This document shows, one piece after another, positions 16,673 to 23,424 of a DNA stretch of 64,000 bases. The DNA lies in the NCBI GenBank assembly GCA_038231215.1, contig JBBRLS010000019.1:11699-75698 (forward strand), given 5' to 3'. Position 1 is the stretch's first letter. Every line of letters starts with the position of its first letter. The translations under genes were made by a program, and so were the position numbers. The notes under the pieces were generated by a model, which saw only the letters and a program-made list of their open reading frames with translations, searched no databases and had not been told where the DNA came from. The stretch comes from Schlegelella_A sp038231215. Its GTDB lineage: Bacteria; Pseudomonadota; Gammaproteobacteria; Burkholderiales; Burkholderiaceae_C.

Positions 16673-17188
16673 CTACAGGCCGCTGAATGGCGCGTTCAGG
16701 CGCACGACGGCGTAGTTCAACGTCGCGGCGAAGCTCACCCACGCCAGATAAGGCACGAGCAGCCAGCCGCTGGCTCTCGAGAAATGGCCGAGGTAGACGA
16801 TCAGCACGAGGATCGAGAGCCAGAGGAAGCCGACTTCGGGCAGGGCCCAGTCGGGTCGGCGCAGGCGAAAGAAGAGCAGGCTCCAGAGCACGTTGGCGAA
16901 GGCATTCGCGGCGAACAGGCCGAGCATCCATTCGCGTCGTGCCGCGGTCGCGGCGCGCCGCCAGGCGATGACGCCGGCGATCGCGGCGCAGGCGTAGATC
17001 GTCGTCCAGGCTGGCCCGAACAGGAAGTCGGGCGGCTTCCACGCCGGCTCCTTCAGCGACTGATACCAAGGGCCGATATCGGTAGAGAGCGCACCGAGTG
17101 TGGCCAGGCCGAGTGCCGCAGCAGCAGCCACCACGACCGGTTTCCAGCGCTCGCCGGTCCACGCGCCGGCCCCGCGCCGTTCAGACAC
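16673..17188 (-). CDS. tspO: Tryptophan-rich sensory protein TspO/MBR homologue
   Basis: A 171-residue five-span membrane protein with the family motifs WYQSLKEPAWKPPDFLFGPA, WTTIYACAAIAG, NVLWSLLFF and YLAWVSFAATLNY. In Rhodobacter TspO modulates porphyrin export and pigment gene expression in response to oxygen and light. The N-terminal 20 residues are polar and longer than in most members. Its start overlaps the bchP stop by eight bases, which places it firmly in the pigment operon. Confidence 0.93.
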   Translation of the reverse strand: MSERRGAGAWTGERWKPVVVAAAAALGLATLGALSTDIGPWYQSLKEPAWKPPDFLFGPAWTTIYACAAIAGVIAWRRAATAARREWMLGLFAANAFANVLWSLLFFRLRRPDWALPEVGFLWLSILVLIVYLGHFSRASGWLLVPYLAWVSFAATLNYAVVRLNAPFSGL

Positions 17189-18419
17189 GGGCCAGGCCGA
17201 GCAGGTGCGCCATGTCCTTGAAGAAGATGCGCACGTGCGCCATCGGCCGCTTGCGAACGAGCTCCTTGTTCATGTAGGCGTCGAAGGTCAGCGTCTGCAC
17301 ATCCTTGTCCTTGCAGATGCTGACGAAGCGCTCGCGACGACGGTCGCTGCTGTACCAGAACCACTGCATCACACCGAGCACCCAAAACACCTTGCCGTGC
17401 AGTTTCATGAAGCGCTGCCGCGCGCCGGCCAGCGCGCGCGCGTCTCCGGTGCGCAGCAGCTCGTCGACGGCGTCGGCAGCGAAGCGCCCGCCGAGCATCG
17501 CGTAGTAGATGCCTTCGCCGGATGCGGGCGCGACCACGCCGGCGGCGTCGCCCGCCAGCACCACGTCGCGGCCGTTGTCCCAGTGGCGCAGCGGCTTCAT
17601 CGGAATGGGTGCGCCCTCACGGCGCAGCGTTTCCGCCTCGGCCAATCCGGCAGCATCGCGCAGCGTTGCCACCGCGCCGCGCAGCGAAAAGCCCTTGTCG
17701 GCGCTGCCGGTGCCGATGCTCAGCGTATCGCCGTGCGGAAACACCCAGCCGTAGAAGTCGGGCGAGAGCTGGCCGCGGTAGTAGACGTCGCAGCGTGAGC
17801 CGTCGTAGCCGGACGGCCTGACCGCCGGGGCGCGCACGATCTCGTGGTACGCGAAGACGTATTTCGTGCGGTCGGCCTTCGGCACGGCGGCCTCGCGTGC
17901 GACGTTCGAGCGCGCGCCGTCGGCGCCGATCACTGTGCGCGCCCTCACCGTGCAAGCGATGCCTTCGCCGCGGTGGTGGCGGTCTCGCTGCACGTAGTGC
18001 ACGACGGTGGTGCCGTCTGCGTCGCGCGTGAGCTTCTCGAAGCTGCCGGAGCGGCGCACCGCACCGTGCTCACGGGCGCGCTCGCGCAGGAACTCGTCGA
18101 ATCGTTCGCGATCGACCATGCCGACGAAGCCGCCTTCGATCGGAATGTCGACCCGGCTGTCGGAGGGCGCCACCATGCGCGCCGATGTGGCGCGCGCGAC
18201 CAGCTGTGCGTCGGGAATGGAGAAGTCCTTGATCAAACGCGGCGGGATCGCCCCGCCGCACGGCTTGACCCGCCCGGCCCGGTCGAGCAGCAGCACGCTA
18301 TGACCACGCCGCGCGAGATCGTCGGCGGCGGTGGCGCCGGCCGGACCGCCGCCCACCACGACGGCGTCGAAGATCTCACGTGGCCGCATGGCCGGTACGG
18401 AACTGCCTGTCGGATGCAT
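17181..18419 (-). CDS. bchP: Geranylgeranyl reductase BchP
   Basis: A 412-residue FAD-dependent reductase that converts the geranylgeranyl tail of bacteriochlorophyll to phytyl. The N-terminal nucleotide-binding motif GGGPAGATAADDLA and the PCGGAIPPRL segment are typical, as is the later GDAAGVVAPASGEGIYYAM. ATG 18419 was chosen because a strong GGAGG lies eight bases upstream; a longer start at 18440 lacks such a site. It follows bchG closely (stop at 18424) and overlaps tspO. Confidence 0.95.
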   Translation of the reverse strand: MHPTGSSVPAMRPREIFDAVVVGGGPAGATAADDLARRGHSVLLLDRAGRVKPCGGAIPPRLIKDFSIPDAQLVARATSARMVAPSDSRVDIPIEGGFVGMVDRERFDEFLRERAREHGAVRRSGSFEKLTRDADGTTVVHYVQRDRHHRGEGIACTVRARTVIGADGARSNVAREAAVPKADRTKYVFAYHEIVRAPAVRPSGYDGSRCDVYYRGQLSPDFYGWVFPHGDTLSIGTGSADKGFSLRGAVATLRDAAGLAEAETLRREGAPIPMKPLRHWDNGRDVVLAGDAAGVVAPASGEGIYYAMLGGRFAADAVDELLRTGDARALAGARQRFMKLHGKVFWVLGVMQWFWYSSDRRRERFVSICKDKDVQTLTFDAYMNKELVRKRPMAHVRIFFKDMAHLLGLARV

Positions 18420-18423
18420 GTCG

Positions 18424-19302
18424 TCAACCTCCTGCGGCACGCAGCGCGAAGGCGCTCACCAGCATGCCACCCACGTAGAGCGGCACGCCGAAGCCGCTGT
18501 ACCAGAGCGCGCGCTCGAGGGGGCGCTCCAGGAACCTGGCCATCATCGCGAGCTGCACCAGTAGCAGCAAGCCGACGCTGACGGCGTGGACCGGGGCGTG
18601 CCACGCCACCAGGAACAGCACCACGATCACCTGGGGCACGGCCATGATCAGGCAAGCCGCGCGCGCCGCGTTCTGAATTCCTAGACGGACCGGGAGCGAA
18701 CCGATGCCGAGCATACGGTCGCCCTTGATCGACTTGAAGTCGTTGAGCGTCATGATGCCGTGCGCGCCTGCGCTGTAGAGCCCGGCCAGCACCAGCGTCT
18801 CGACGCCGGGCATCTGCCCGCCCGCCATCACCGCCGCGCCGGTCGTCCAGGCGAGTCCCTCGTAGCAGAGCGCGCAAGCAGCATTGCCCCACCAGCCGTT
18901 GAGCTTGAGGCGCAGCGGCGGTGCGCTATAAGCCCACGCCAGCGCGAGCCCGAACGCGGCGGCGGCGAAACCCCACACGCCGAGCAGCGTCGCCACTGCC
19001 AGCGACAGCACCGTCCAACCCATCGCGATGCGGATGCCCCAGCGCCCCGGAATTCGGCCGGACGGGATCGGGCGCTGCGGCTCGTTGATGGCGTCGACGT
19101 CGCGGTCGAACCAGTCGTTCACCGCCTGGCTGGTGGCGCACACCAGCGGCCCGGCGAGCGCCAGCCCCGCCACCACGACCGGCCAGCGCTCGCCGACCGG
19201 CATGCCCGAAGCGACAACGCCGCAGCCAAACGCCCACATCGGCGGGAACCACGTGATCGGCTTGAGGAGCTCCGCGACAGCGAATACTTGCGGTGTGGTC
19301 AT
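18424..19302 (-). CDS. bchG: Bacteriochlorophyll synthase BchG
   Basis: A 292-residue UbiA-family prenyltransferase that esterifies bacteriochlorophyllide with geranylgeranyl diphosphate. It has about nine membrane spans. The diphosphate-binding motif NDWFDRDVDAINEPQRPIPS lies near residues 57-76, with a second acidic motif around NDFKSIKGDR. ATG 19302 (MTTPQVFAVAELLKPITWFP) matches the family N-terminus; the frame is open upstream, but that part runs antisense through the BLUF gene. A PpsR-type palindrome lies 30 bases upstream. Confidence 0.95.
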   Translation of the reverse strand: MTTPQVFAVAELLKPITWFPPMWAFGCGVVASGMPVGERWPVVVAGLALAGPLVCATSQAVNDWFDRDVDAINEPQRPIPSGRIPGRWGIRIAMGWTVLSLAVATLLGVWGFAAAAFGLALAWAYSAPPLRLKLNGWWGNAACALCYEGLAWTTGAAVMAGGQMPGVETLVLAGLYSAGAHGIMTLNDFKSIKGDRMLGIGSLPVRLGIQNAARAACLIMAVPQVIVVLFLVAWHAPVHAVSVGLLLLVQLAMMARFLERPLERALWYSGFGVPLYVGGMLVSAFALRAAGG

Positions 19303-19332
19303 GGCGTCAGTTTCGCACCTGACATACAATAA

Positions 19333-19350
19333 CGTCAATCTTTGTTGACA
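19333..19350. promoter_or_regulatory. PpsR/CrtJ-type palindrome between bchG and the BLUF gene
   Basis: CGTCAATCTTTGTTGACA has the YGT-N12-ACR form of the PpsR site (consensus TGT-N12-ACA), with inner arms GTCAA/TTGAC. It lies 30 bases before the bchG start and 48 bases before the BLUF start, so one operator could control both divergent genes. No convincing -35/-10 pair was found on either side. Confidence 0.6.
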
Positions 19351-19398
19351 TCCATTGCAGTGTCGCGGGGGCGCGGTGCGAAAGCGAACAAGTCGAGC

Positions 19399-19839
19399 AT
19401 GAGAAGCTTGTCTGCTGTGATCTATCGGAGTCGGGCGTCTTGCCCGCCGTCCGACCTCGACCTCTTTTATCTGCTGGCGCAAGCCCGCATGCGGAACGAG
19501 GCTCTCGAGCTTACGGGCCTCATTCTTTACGACCGCGGCTACTACTTTCAGTGGCTGGAAGGCAGCAATCTCGCGCTCGGCAAGGTGTGGAACAGCATCC
19601 GGCGCGATCCCCGGCACGGCGACATTCATTGCATTGCCGACCAGACGATTCCGGTGCGACTGTTCGGCGGCTGGCAAATGCGCTTTGCGCACCGGGACCA
19701 CCAACACGAATCGATCGTCGACGGCTTCTCGGTTGCCGATCCGGCGCTGCTGGACGACCTGCACATCAACCCGCACAAGACGCCGAACATCCTCGCGACA
19801 TTCAGCACGCTGGGCGGCAGCAGCCTCGAGACAGCCTGA
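19399..19839 (+). CDS. Stand-alone BLUF-domain blue-light photoreceptor
   Basis: A 146-residue protein made almost entirely of one BLUF (FAD-binding blue-light sensor) domain. The key residues are Tyr9, Asn33, Gln51, Trp92 and Met94. Their spacing is identical to AppA Tyr21, Asn45, Gln63, Trp104 and Met106, so the photocycle should be intact. No output domain is fused; about 45 residues after the core may form C-terminal helices. ATG 19399 is chosen because it starts right before the first beta strand; ATG 19342 would add 19 residues. It converges with ppsR, suggesting an AppA-like antirepressor role (inference). Confidence 0.88.
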   Translation: MRSLSAVIYRSRASCPPSDLDLFYLLAQARMRNEALELTGLILYDRGYYFQWLEGSNLALGKVWNSIRRDPRHGDIHCIADQTIPVRLFGGWQMRFAHRDHQHESIVDGFSVADPALLDDLHINPHKTPNILATFSTLGGSSLETA

Positions 19840-19867
19840 GGCGGCCTGAGGCGGCCTCGGCGTCGGC

Positions 19868-21010
19868 TCAGGCGCGACCAACAACCTCGCTGTCGGCACC
19901 GCCGAGCCCGTACCGGCGCAGCTTCACGTAGAGGCTCTGGCGCGACAGGCCCAGCAACTCCGCGGCGGCAGCGCGGTTGTCGCGCGTGAGCTGAAGCGCC
20001 GCTTCGATGCACATCTTCTCGATCAGCGAGGTGGTGTTGGCTACGATATCGCGCATCGGCACCCGGCCGACCAGCTCGGCAAGCTGGCCGACCGACTTCG
20101 ACAGGGCGCCGTGCGAGTGGGTATCGCCCACCAGGCGGCGGCCGACATCGCGAATCGTGAAGCCGAGACAGGAGTGCTCGTCGAGGGTGACCTGCGCGGC
20201 CGAGATCTCCACCTCGGTGAGTGCGCCGTGCTCCGAGCGCAGGTTGGTCGCGAAGAGCTTGAGCGAGCCGCGCTGGCGCAGGTTGGTGATGAGCACGCCC
20301 AGATCGACGCTCGTGCGCCCGAGCCAGCGTCCGAGCGATTCGCCGCGCACCTGCCGCTCGGTGGCCACCTGCACCAGCTCGACGAACGCCGGGTTGGCCT
20401 GGAGGATCTTGCCGCTCAGATCGGTGAGAACGATCGCGTCGGGCGCACCGGCGCAATAACGCGCCCAGTCGTCACTCGCGTCGACGCGCTCGCCGCGCGC
20501 CGTGCGCGCATCCGGCGGCTCGAGACGGAGCAGCAGTACGAAGGCGCCGTCCTGGCGGAACACCGAGGCCGACAGCACCAGCCTGCGCGAACCGGCGACG
20601 GCATCGACGCGGATGTTGCCGGGGCGGCCGCCGCGCAGCATGTCGGCAGCCAGCGCTTCGAGAGCGTCGTGCGACCGCGCCTGGAATACTGACAGCGCGG
20701 ACGCATTGCCGATCTTCTTCGCGCTCATGCCGAGCAGTACGCAGGCCGCGGGGTTGACGTCGAGAACGCGCAGGGTCTGCCCCTCGACGACGAGAAGCGC
20801 TTCGGTGGTGGCCGTGAACAGATGCCGGAAGCGTGATTCGAACTCGCGCAACCTCGCATAGTCGCGTTCCATCGTGGCCTGGGCCTCGACAAGACGAGCC
20901 TTCATGGCGGCCTCGGGAACCGAGCCTTCCTCCTCGGTCGGCTTAGTGCGAGCGCGGCCGACGTGTGCCGCAGGCACCTGCAGCTTCTCTTTTTTCAGTG
21001 TTCTTGCCAT
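19868..21010 (-). CDS. ppsR: PpsR/CrtJ-type photosynthesis repressor, short form
   Basis: A 380-residue regulator with a Q-linker helix (about residues 36-62, LVEAQATMERDYARLREFES), two PAS domains (about 63-170 and 180-295) and a FIS-type helix-turn-helix at the C-terminus (about 345-372, LLGLSRQSLYVKLRRYGL). PpsR proteins of Rhodobacter have about 465 residues. Here the N-terminal domain of about 120 residues is missing, replaced by a basic 35-residue leader. A Cys near 334, just before the recognition helices, is retained as in the redox-sensitive CrtJ. It should repress bch, crt and puf genes under oxygen. Confidence 0.9.
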   Translation of the reverse strand: MARTLKKEKLQVPAAHVGRARTKPTEEEGSVPEAAMKARLVEAQATMERDYARLREFESRFRHLFTATTEALLVVEGQTLRVLDVNPAACVLLGMSAKKIGNASALSVFQARSHDALEALAADMLRGGRPGNIRVDAVAGSRRLVLSASVFRQDGAFVLLLRLEPPDARTARGERVDASDDWARYCAGAPDAIVLTDLSGKILQANPAFVELVQVATERQVRGESLGRWLGRTSVDLGVLITNLRQRGSLKLFATNLRSEHGALTEVEISAAQVTLDEHSCLGFTIRDVGRRLVGDTHSHGALSKSVGQLAELVGRVPMRDIVANTTSLIEKMCIEAALQLTRDNRAAAAELLGLSRQSLYVKLRRYGLGGADSEVVGRA

Positions 21011-21089
21011 GAAGCCACATTGTGCTTGGAGCGATGCCTCAGCCCGAGTGTGGCGCCCACCTCGGGCCGCCCGAAACGAACGCGATCGA

Positions 21090-21359
21090 TCAGGCGCGGT
21101 AGCGCTTCAATGGGGAAGCGTCGGCTGGACGGTATTCGCGCAACAGGCGAGGTAGCAGTTGCGCCTCGATCACCGCCATGAGGCACGCGAGGTCGGCGTC
21201 GCAGAGCGAGCTGATCCAGGTCGTGGCGACAGCGCGCCGTTGCGCCGTCTCGGCGAGCCCCCGATGGAGCATCGCTTCAGCCGGCTCGAGCCCATGCTGC
21301 GGGCCAGAGCTCCCCGAGCCGGCACGCGCCGAACGAGAACCCTGATACACGTCGGTCAT
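21090..21359 (-). CDS. Small protein, possible AerR/PpaA N-terminal remnant
   Basis: An 89-residue frame with a good Shine-Dalgarno AGGAG before ATG 21359. Residues 63-76 (VIEAQLLPRLLREY) resemble the helical segment that precedes the cobalamin-binding domain in AerR/PpaA antirepressors, which usually read like IEREIIPRLLLAH. The protein ends 13 residues later, so no B12-binding domain exists. It lies between ppsR and bchF, exactly where aerR/ppaA sits in Rhodobacter. It may be a decayed aerR or a minimal PpsR-binding protein; the identification is tentative. Confidence 0.5.
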   Translation of the reverse strand: MTDVYQGSRSARAGSGSSGPQHGLEPAEAMLHRGLAETAQRRAVATTWISSLCDADLACLMAVIEAQLLPRLLREYRPADASPLKRYRA

Positions 21360-21507
21360 TCGTGTCTCCTCTCGCAATTCTTTTAGTGCGGATAAGCACG
21401 GTCACTCGCTGAACCAGGCAGCACCCGAACCTGGCAGAAGGGATCGAACTCGCTGCATTCGCAATTCTCGACAAACCTATTTCACACCTCTTTCGCGCGC
21501 TTGTAAA

Positions 21508-21541
21508 CGTCAATCTGCATTTACGTCTACGCTGATTGACA
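21508..21541. promoter_or_regulatory. Two overlapping PpsR-type palindromes before bchF
   Basis: Site one, 21508-21525, reads CGT-N12-ACG. Site two, 21524-21541, reads CGT-N12-ACA. They share two bases. Site two covers the -35 hexamer of the bchF promoter, so binding would block RNA polymerase. Both deviate from TGT-N12-ACA only in the outer half-site bases. Confidence 0.55.
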
Positions 21542-21564
21542 GCGTCGATTTCGCTGGCTAGATT
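21536..21564 (+). promoter_or_regulatory. bchF promoter, sigma70-like
   Basis: A perfect -35 TTGACA (21536-21541), a 17-base spacer and a -10 TAGATT (21559-21564). The expected transcription start is at or within a few bases of the bchF ATG at 21571, implying a leaderless or near-leaderless mRNA. Confidence 0.65.
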
Positions 21565-21570
21565 CGCGTC

Positions 21571-22062
21571 ATGCGCTTGCCGCTCTATGACGCTGAACAA
21601 AAGCGCCGCCGGGATACATCGCGATGGACTTTTGTGCAAGGCGTACTTGCACCGATCCAGTTCGTGATCTTCCTGGTGAGTCTCGGTTTGGTCCTGCACT
21701 ACCTCGCCACCGGCCACGGCCACGGCGCGGCGACGATCTCTGTGGTGGTGAAGACGTTCGCGCTCTACGCCATCATGATCACCGGCTGCCTGTGGGAAAA
21801 GGCGGTCTTCGGAAAGTACCTGTTCGCCGCCGCGTTCTACTGGGAAGACGTGTTCAGCATGCTGGTGCTGGCCCTTCACACGGCCTATCTGGTGGCGCTC
21901 GCCACCGACGCCTTGGGCGCTCGTGGCCAGATGCTGCTCGCGCTCGTTGCCTACGCCACCTACCTGATCAACGCGACGCAGTTTCTGCTCAAGCTGCGCG
22001 CCGCAAGGCTCGACCACGCACAAGCGATGCGCGGCGGCGCAGCGCTGGGGGCTGCCGCATGA
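21571..22062 (+). CDS. bchF: 3-vinyl bacteriochlorophyllide hydratase BchF
   Basis: A 163-residue membrane protein that hydrates the C3 vinyl group on the way to bacteriochlorophyll a. It has four or five spans. Family patterns are RWTFVQGVLAPIQFVIFL, IMITGCLWEKAVFGKYLFA and YWEDVFSMLVLALHTAYL. ATG 21571 matches the family N-terminus (MRLPLYDAEQKRRR). It is the first gene of the long plus-strand operon and overlaps bchN by four bases (ATGA). Confidence 0.94.
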   Translation: MRLPLYDAEQKRRRDTSRWTFVQGVLAPIQFVIFLVSLGLVLHYLATGHGHGAATISVVVKTFALYAIMITGCLWEKAVFGKYLFAAAFYWEDVFSMLVLALHTAYLVALATDALGARGQMLLALVAYATYLINATQFLLKLRAARLDHAQAMRGGAALGAAA

Positions 22063-23342
22063 ACGAGGTCATTCCCATCCGCACCGCGACAGGTTGTGCC
22101 GACGCGCCGGTGCTGCGCGAGCGCGGCCAGCGTGAGGTGTTCTGCGGCCTCACCGGCATCATCTGGCTGCACCGCAAGATCCAGGACGCATTCTTTCTCG
22201 TCGTCGGCTCGCGCACCTGCGCGCACCTCATCCAATCGGCGGCCGGCGTGATGATCTTCGCCGAGCCGCGCTTCGCCACCGCGATCATCGACGACCGCGA
22301 TCTCGCTGGCGTCGCAGATGCCAACGAAGAGCTCGATCGCGTGGTCACGCGGCTACTCGCGCGCCGGCCCGAGATCAAGCTGCTGTTTCTCGTCGGTTCG
22401 TGCCCCTCGGAAGTCATCAAGCTCGATCTGTCGCGTGCCGCGCAGCGGCTGTCGTCCCGCTTCGCGCCGAAGGTGCGCGTGCTCAACTATTCGGGCAGTG
22501 GCATCGAGACCACATTCACGCAGGGAGAAGACGCCTGTCTCGCCGCGCTCTGTGCAGAGATGCCGGCCTCGGCGCAGGACGCCCCGCCGTCGCTGCTCGT
22601 CGTCGGCGCGCTCGCCGACGTCGTCGAAGATCAGTTCACGCGCCTGTTCGACGAGATGGGCCTGGGCGGCGTCCGCTTCTTTCCGCCGCGCCGCGCGAGC
22701 GACCTCGCACCCGTCGGCCCGAACACCCGCTTCTTGCTCGCCCAGCCGTTTCTGGCCGACACCGCGCGCGCCCTCGAGGAGCGGGGCGCACGGCGTTTGC
22801 AAGCGCCGTTCCCATTGGGTGTCGAAGGCACCACGGCTTGGCTGAAGGCGGCGGCCGACGCGTTCGCCGTCAACGCGGCGCGCTTCGAGCAGGTGGTGTC
22901 GAGCCGCCGCGCGCGGGCGGAACGGGCGCTCGCCGTGCATCGCCTGCAACTCGCCGGCAAGCGCATTTTCTTTTTTCCGGACTCGCAGCTCGAGATCCCG
23001 CTCGCGCGATTTCTCTCGCGTGAAATGGGTATGGCGCTGGTCGAGGTCGGCACGCCCTACCTGCACCGCCAGCACCTGGCCGACGAGCTGGCGCTGCTGC
23101 CCGAAGGCACGCTGCTCTCCGAAGGCCAGGACGTCGATCGCCAGCTCGACCGCTGCCGCGCCGCGCAGCCCGATATCGTCGTCTGCGGGCTCGGCCTGGC
23201 CAACCCGCTCGAGGCCGAGGGCATGACCACGAAGTGGGCGATCGAGCTCGTCTTCACGCCGATTCACGGCTACGACCAGGCCGCCGATCTCGCCGGCCTC
23301 TTCACGCGGCCGCTGCAGCGCCGCCTCACCCTCGTCGCATAG
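22059..23342 (+). CDS. bchN: Dark-operative protochlorophyllide reductase subunit N
   Basis: A 427-residue catalytic subunit that with BchB forms the nitrogenase-like heterotetramer reducing the C17-C18 bond. The three Cys ligands of the [4Fe-4S] cluster are visible: FCGLTGIIWL (about residue 30), GSRTCAHLIQSA (about 55) and VGSCPSEVIKL (about 115). The fourth ligand is an Asp of BchB. The ATG at 22059 overlaps the bchF stop, and the length matches the family. The spacer to bchB carries a dispersed-repeat-like sequence. Confidence 0.96.
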   Translation: MNEVIPIRTATGCADAPVLRERGQREVFCGLTGIIWLHRKIQDAFFLVVGSRTCAHLIQSAAGVMIFAEPRFATAIIDDRDLAGVADANEELDRVVTRLLARRPEIKLLFLVGSCPSEVIKLDLSRAAQRLSSRFAPKVRVLNYSGSGIETTFTQGEDACLAALCAEMPASAQDAPPSLLVVGALADVVEDQFTRLFDEMGLGGVRFFPPRRASDLAPVGPNTRFLLAQPFLADTARALEERGARRLQAPFPLGVEGTTAWLKAAADAFAVNAARFEQVVSSRRARAERALAVHRLQLAGKRIFFFPDSQLEIPLARFLSREMGMALVEVGTPYLHRQHLADELALLPEGTLLSEGQDVDRQLDRCRAAQPDIVVCGLGLANPLEAEGMTTKWAIELVFTPIHGYDQAADLAGLFTRPLQRRLTLVA

Positions 23343-23344
23343 AG

Positions 23345-23418
23345 ATGCCACCCCCACGCTCGCTACGGTCGCAGCCCCCCAAGTGGGGCGCGTCAGCTTC
23401 TCGGGGCGGCCCGTCGGC
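23345..23418 (+). repeat. GC-rich spacer element between bchN and bchB
   Basis: The 82-base bchN-bchB gap contains CCCCCACGCTCGCTACGGTC, then GCCCCCCAAGTGGGGC (a short hairpin), then CTTCTCGGGGCGGCCCG. From memory, similar CCCACGCTCGCT...GGGGCGGCCC elements are scattered between genes in several Burkholderiales genomes, so this is probably a copy of a small dispersed repeat. Only one copy is seen in this window. It interrupts an operon otherwise joined by overlaps. Confidence 0.5.
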
Positions 23419-23424
23419 TCTGAC

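Noticed and set aside
21502..21519. A third PpsR-like half palindrome TGT-N12-GCA before bchF
   Set aside because: The right half-site does not match (GCA), and it overlaps a better site at 21508-21525.
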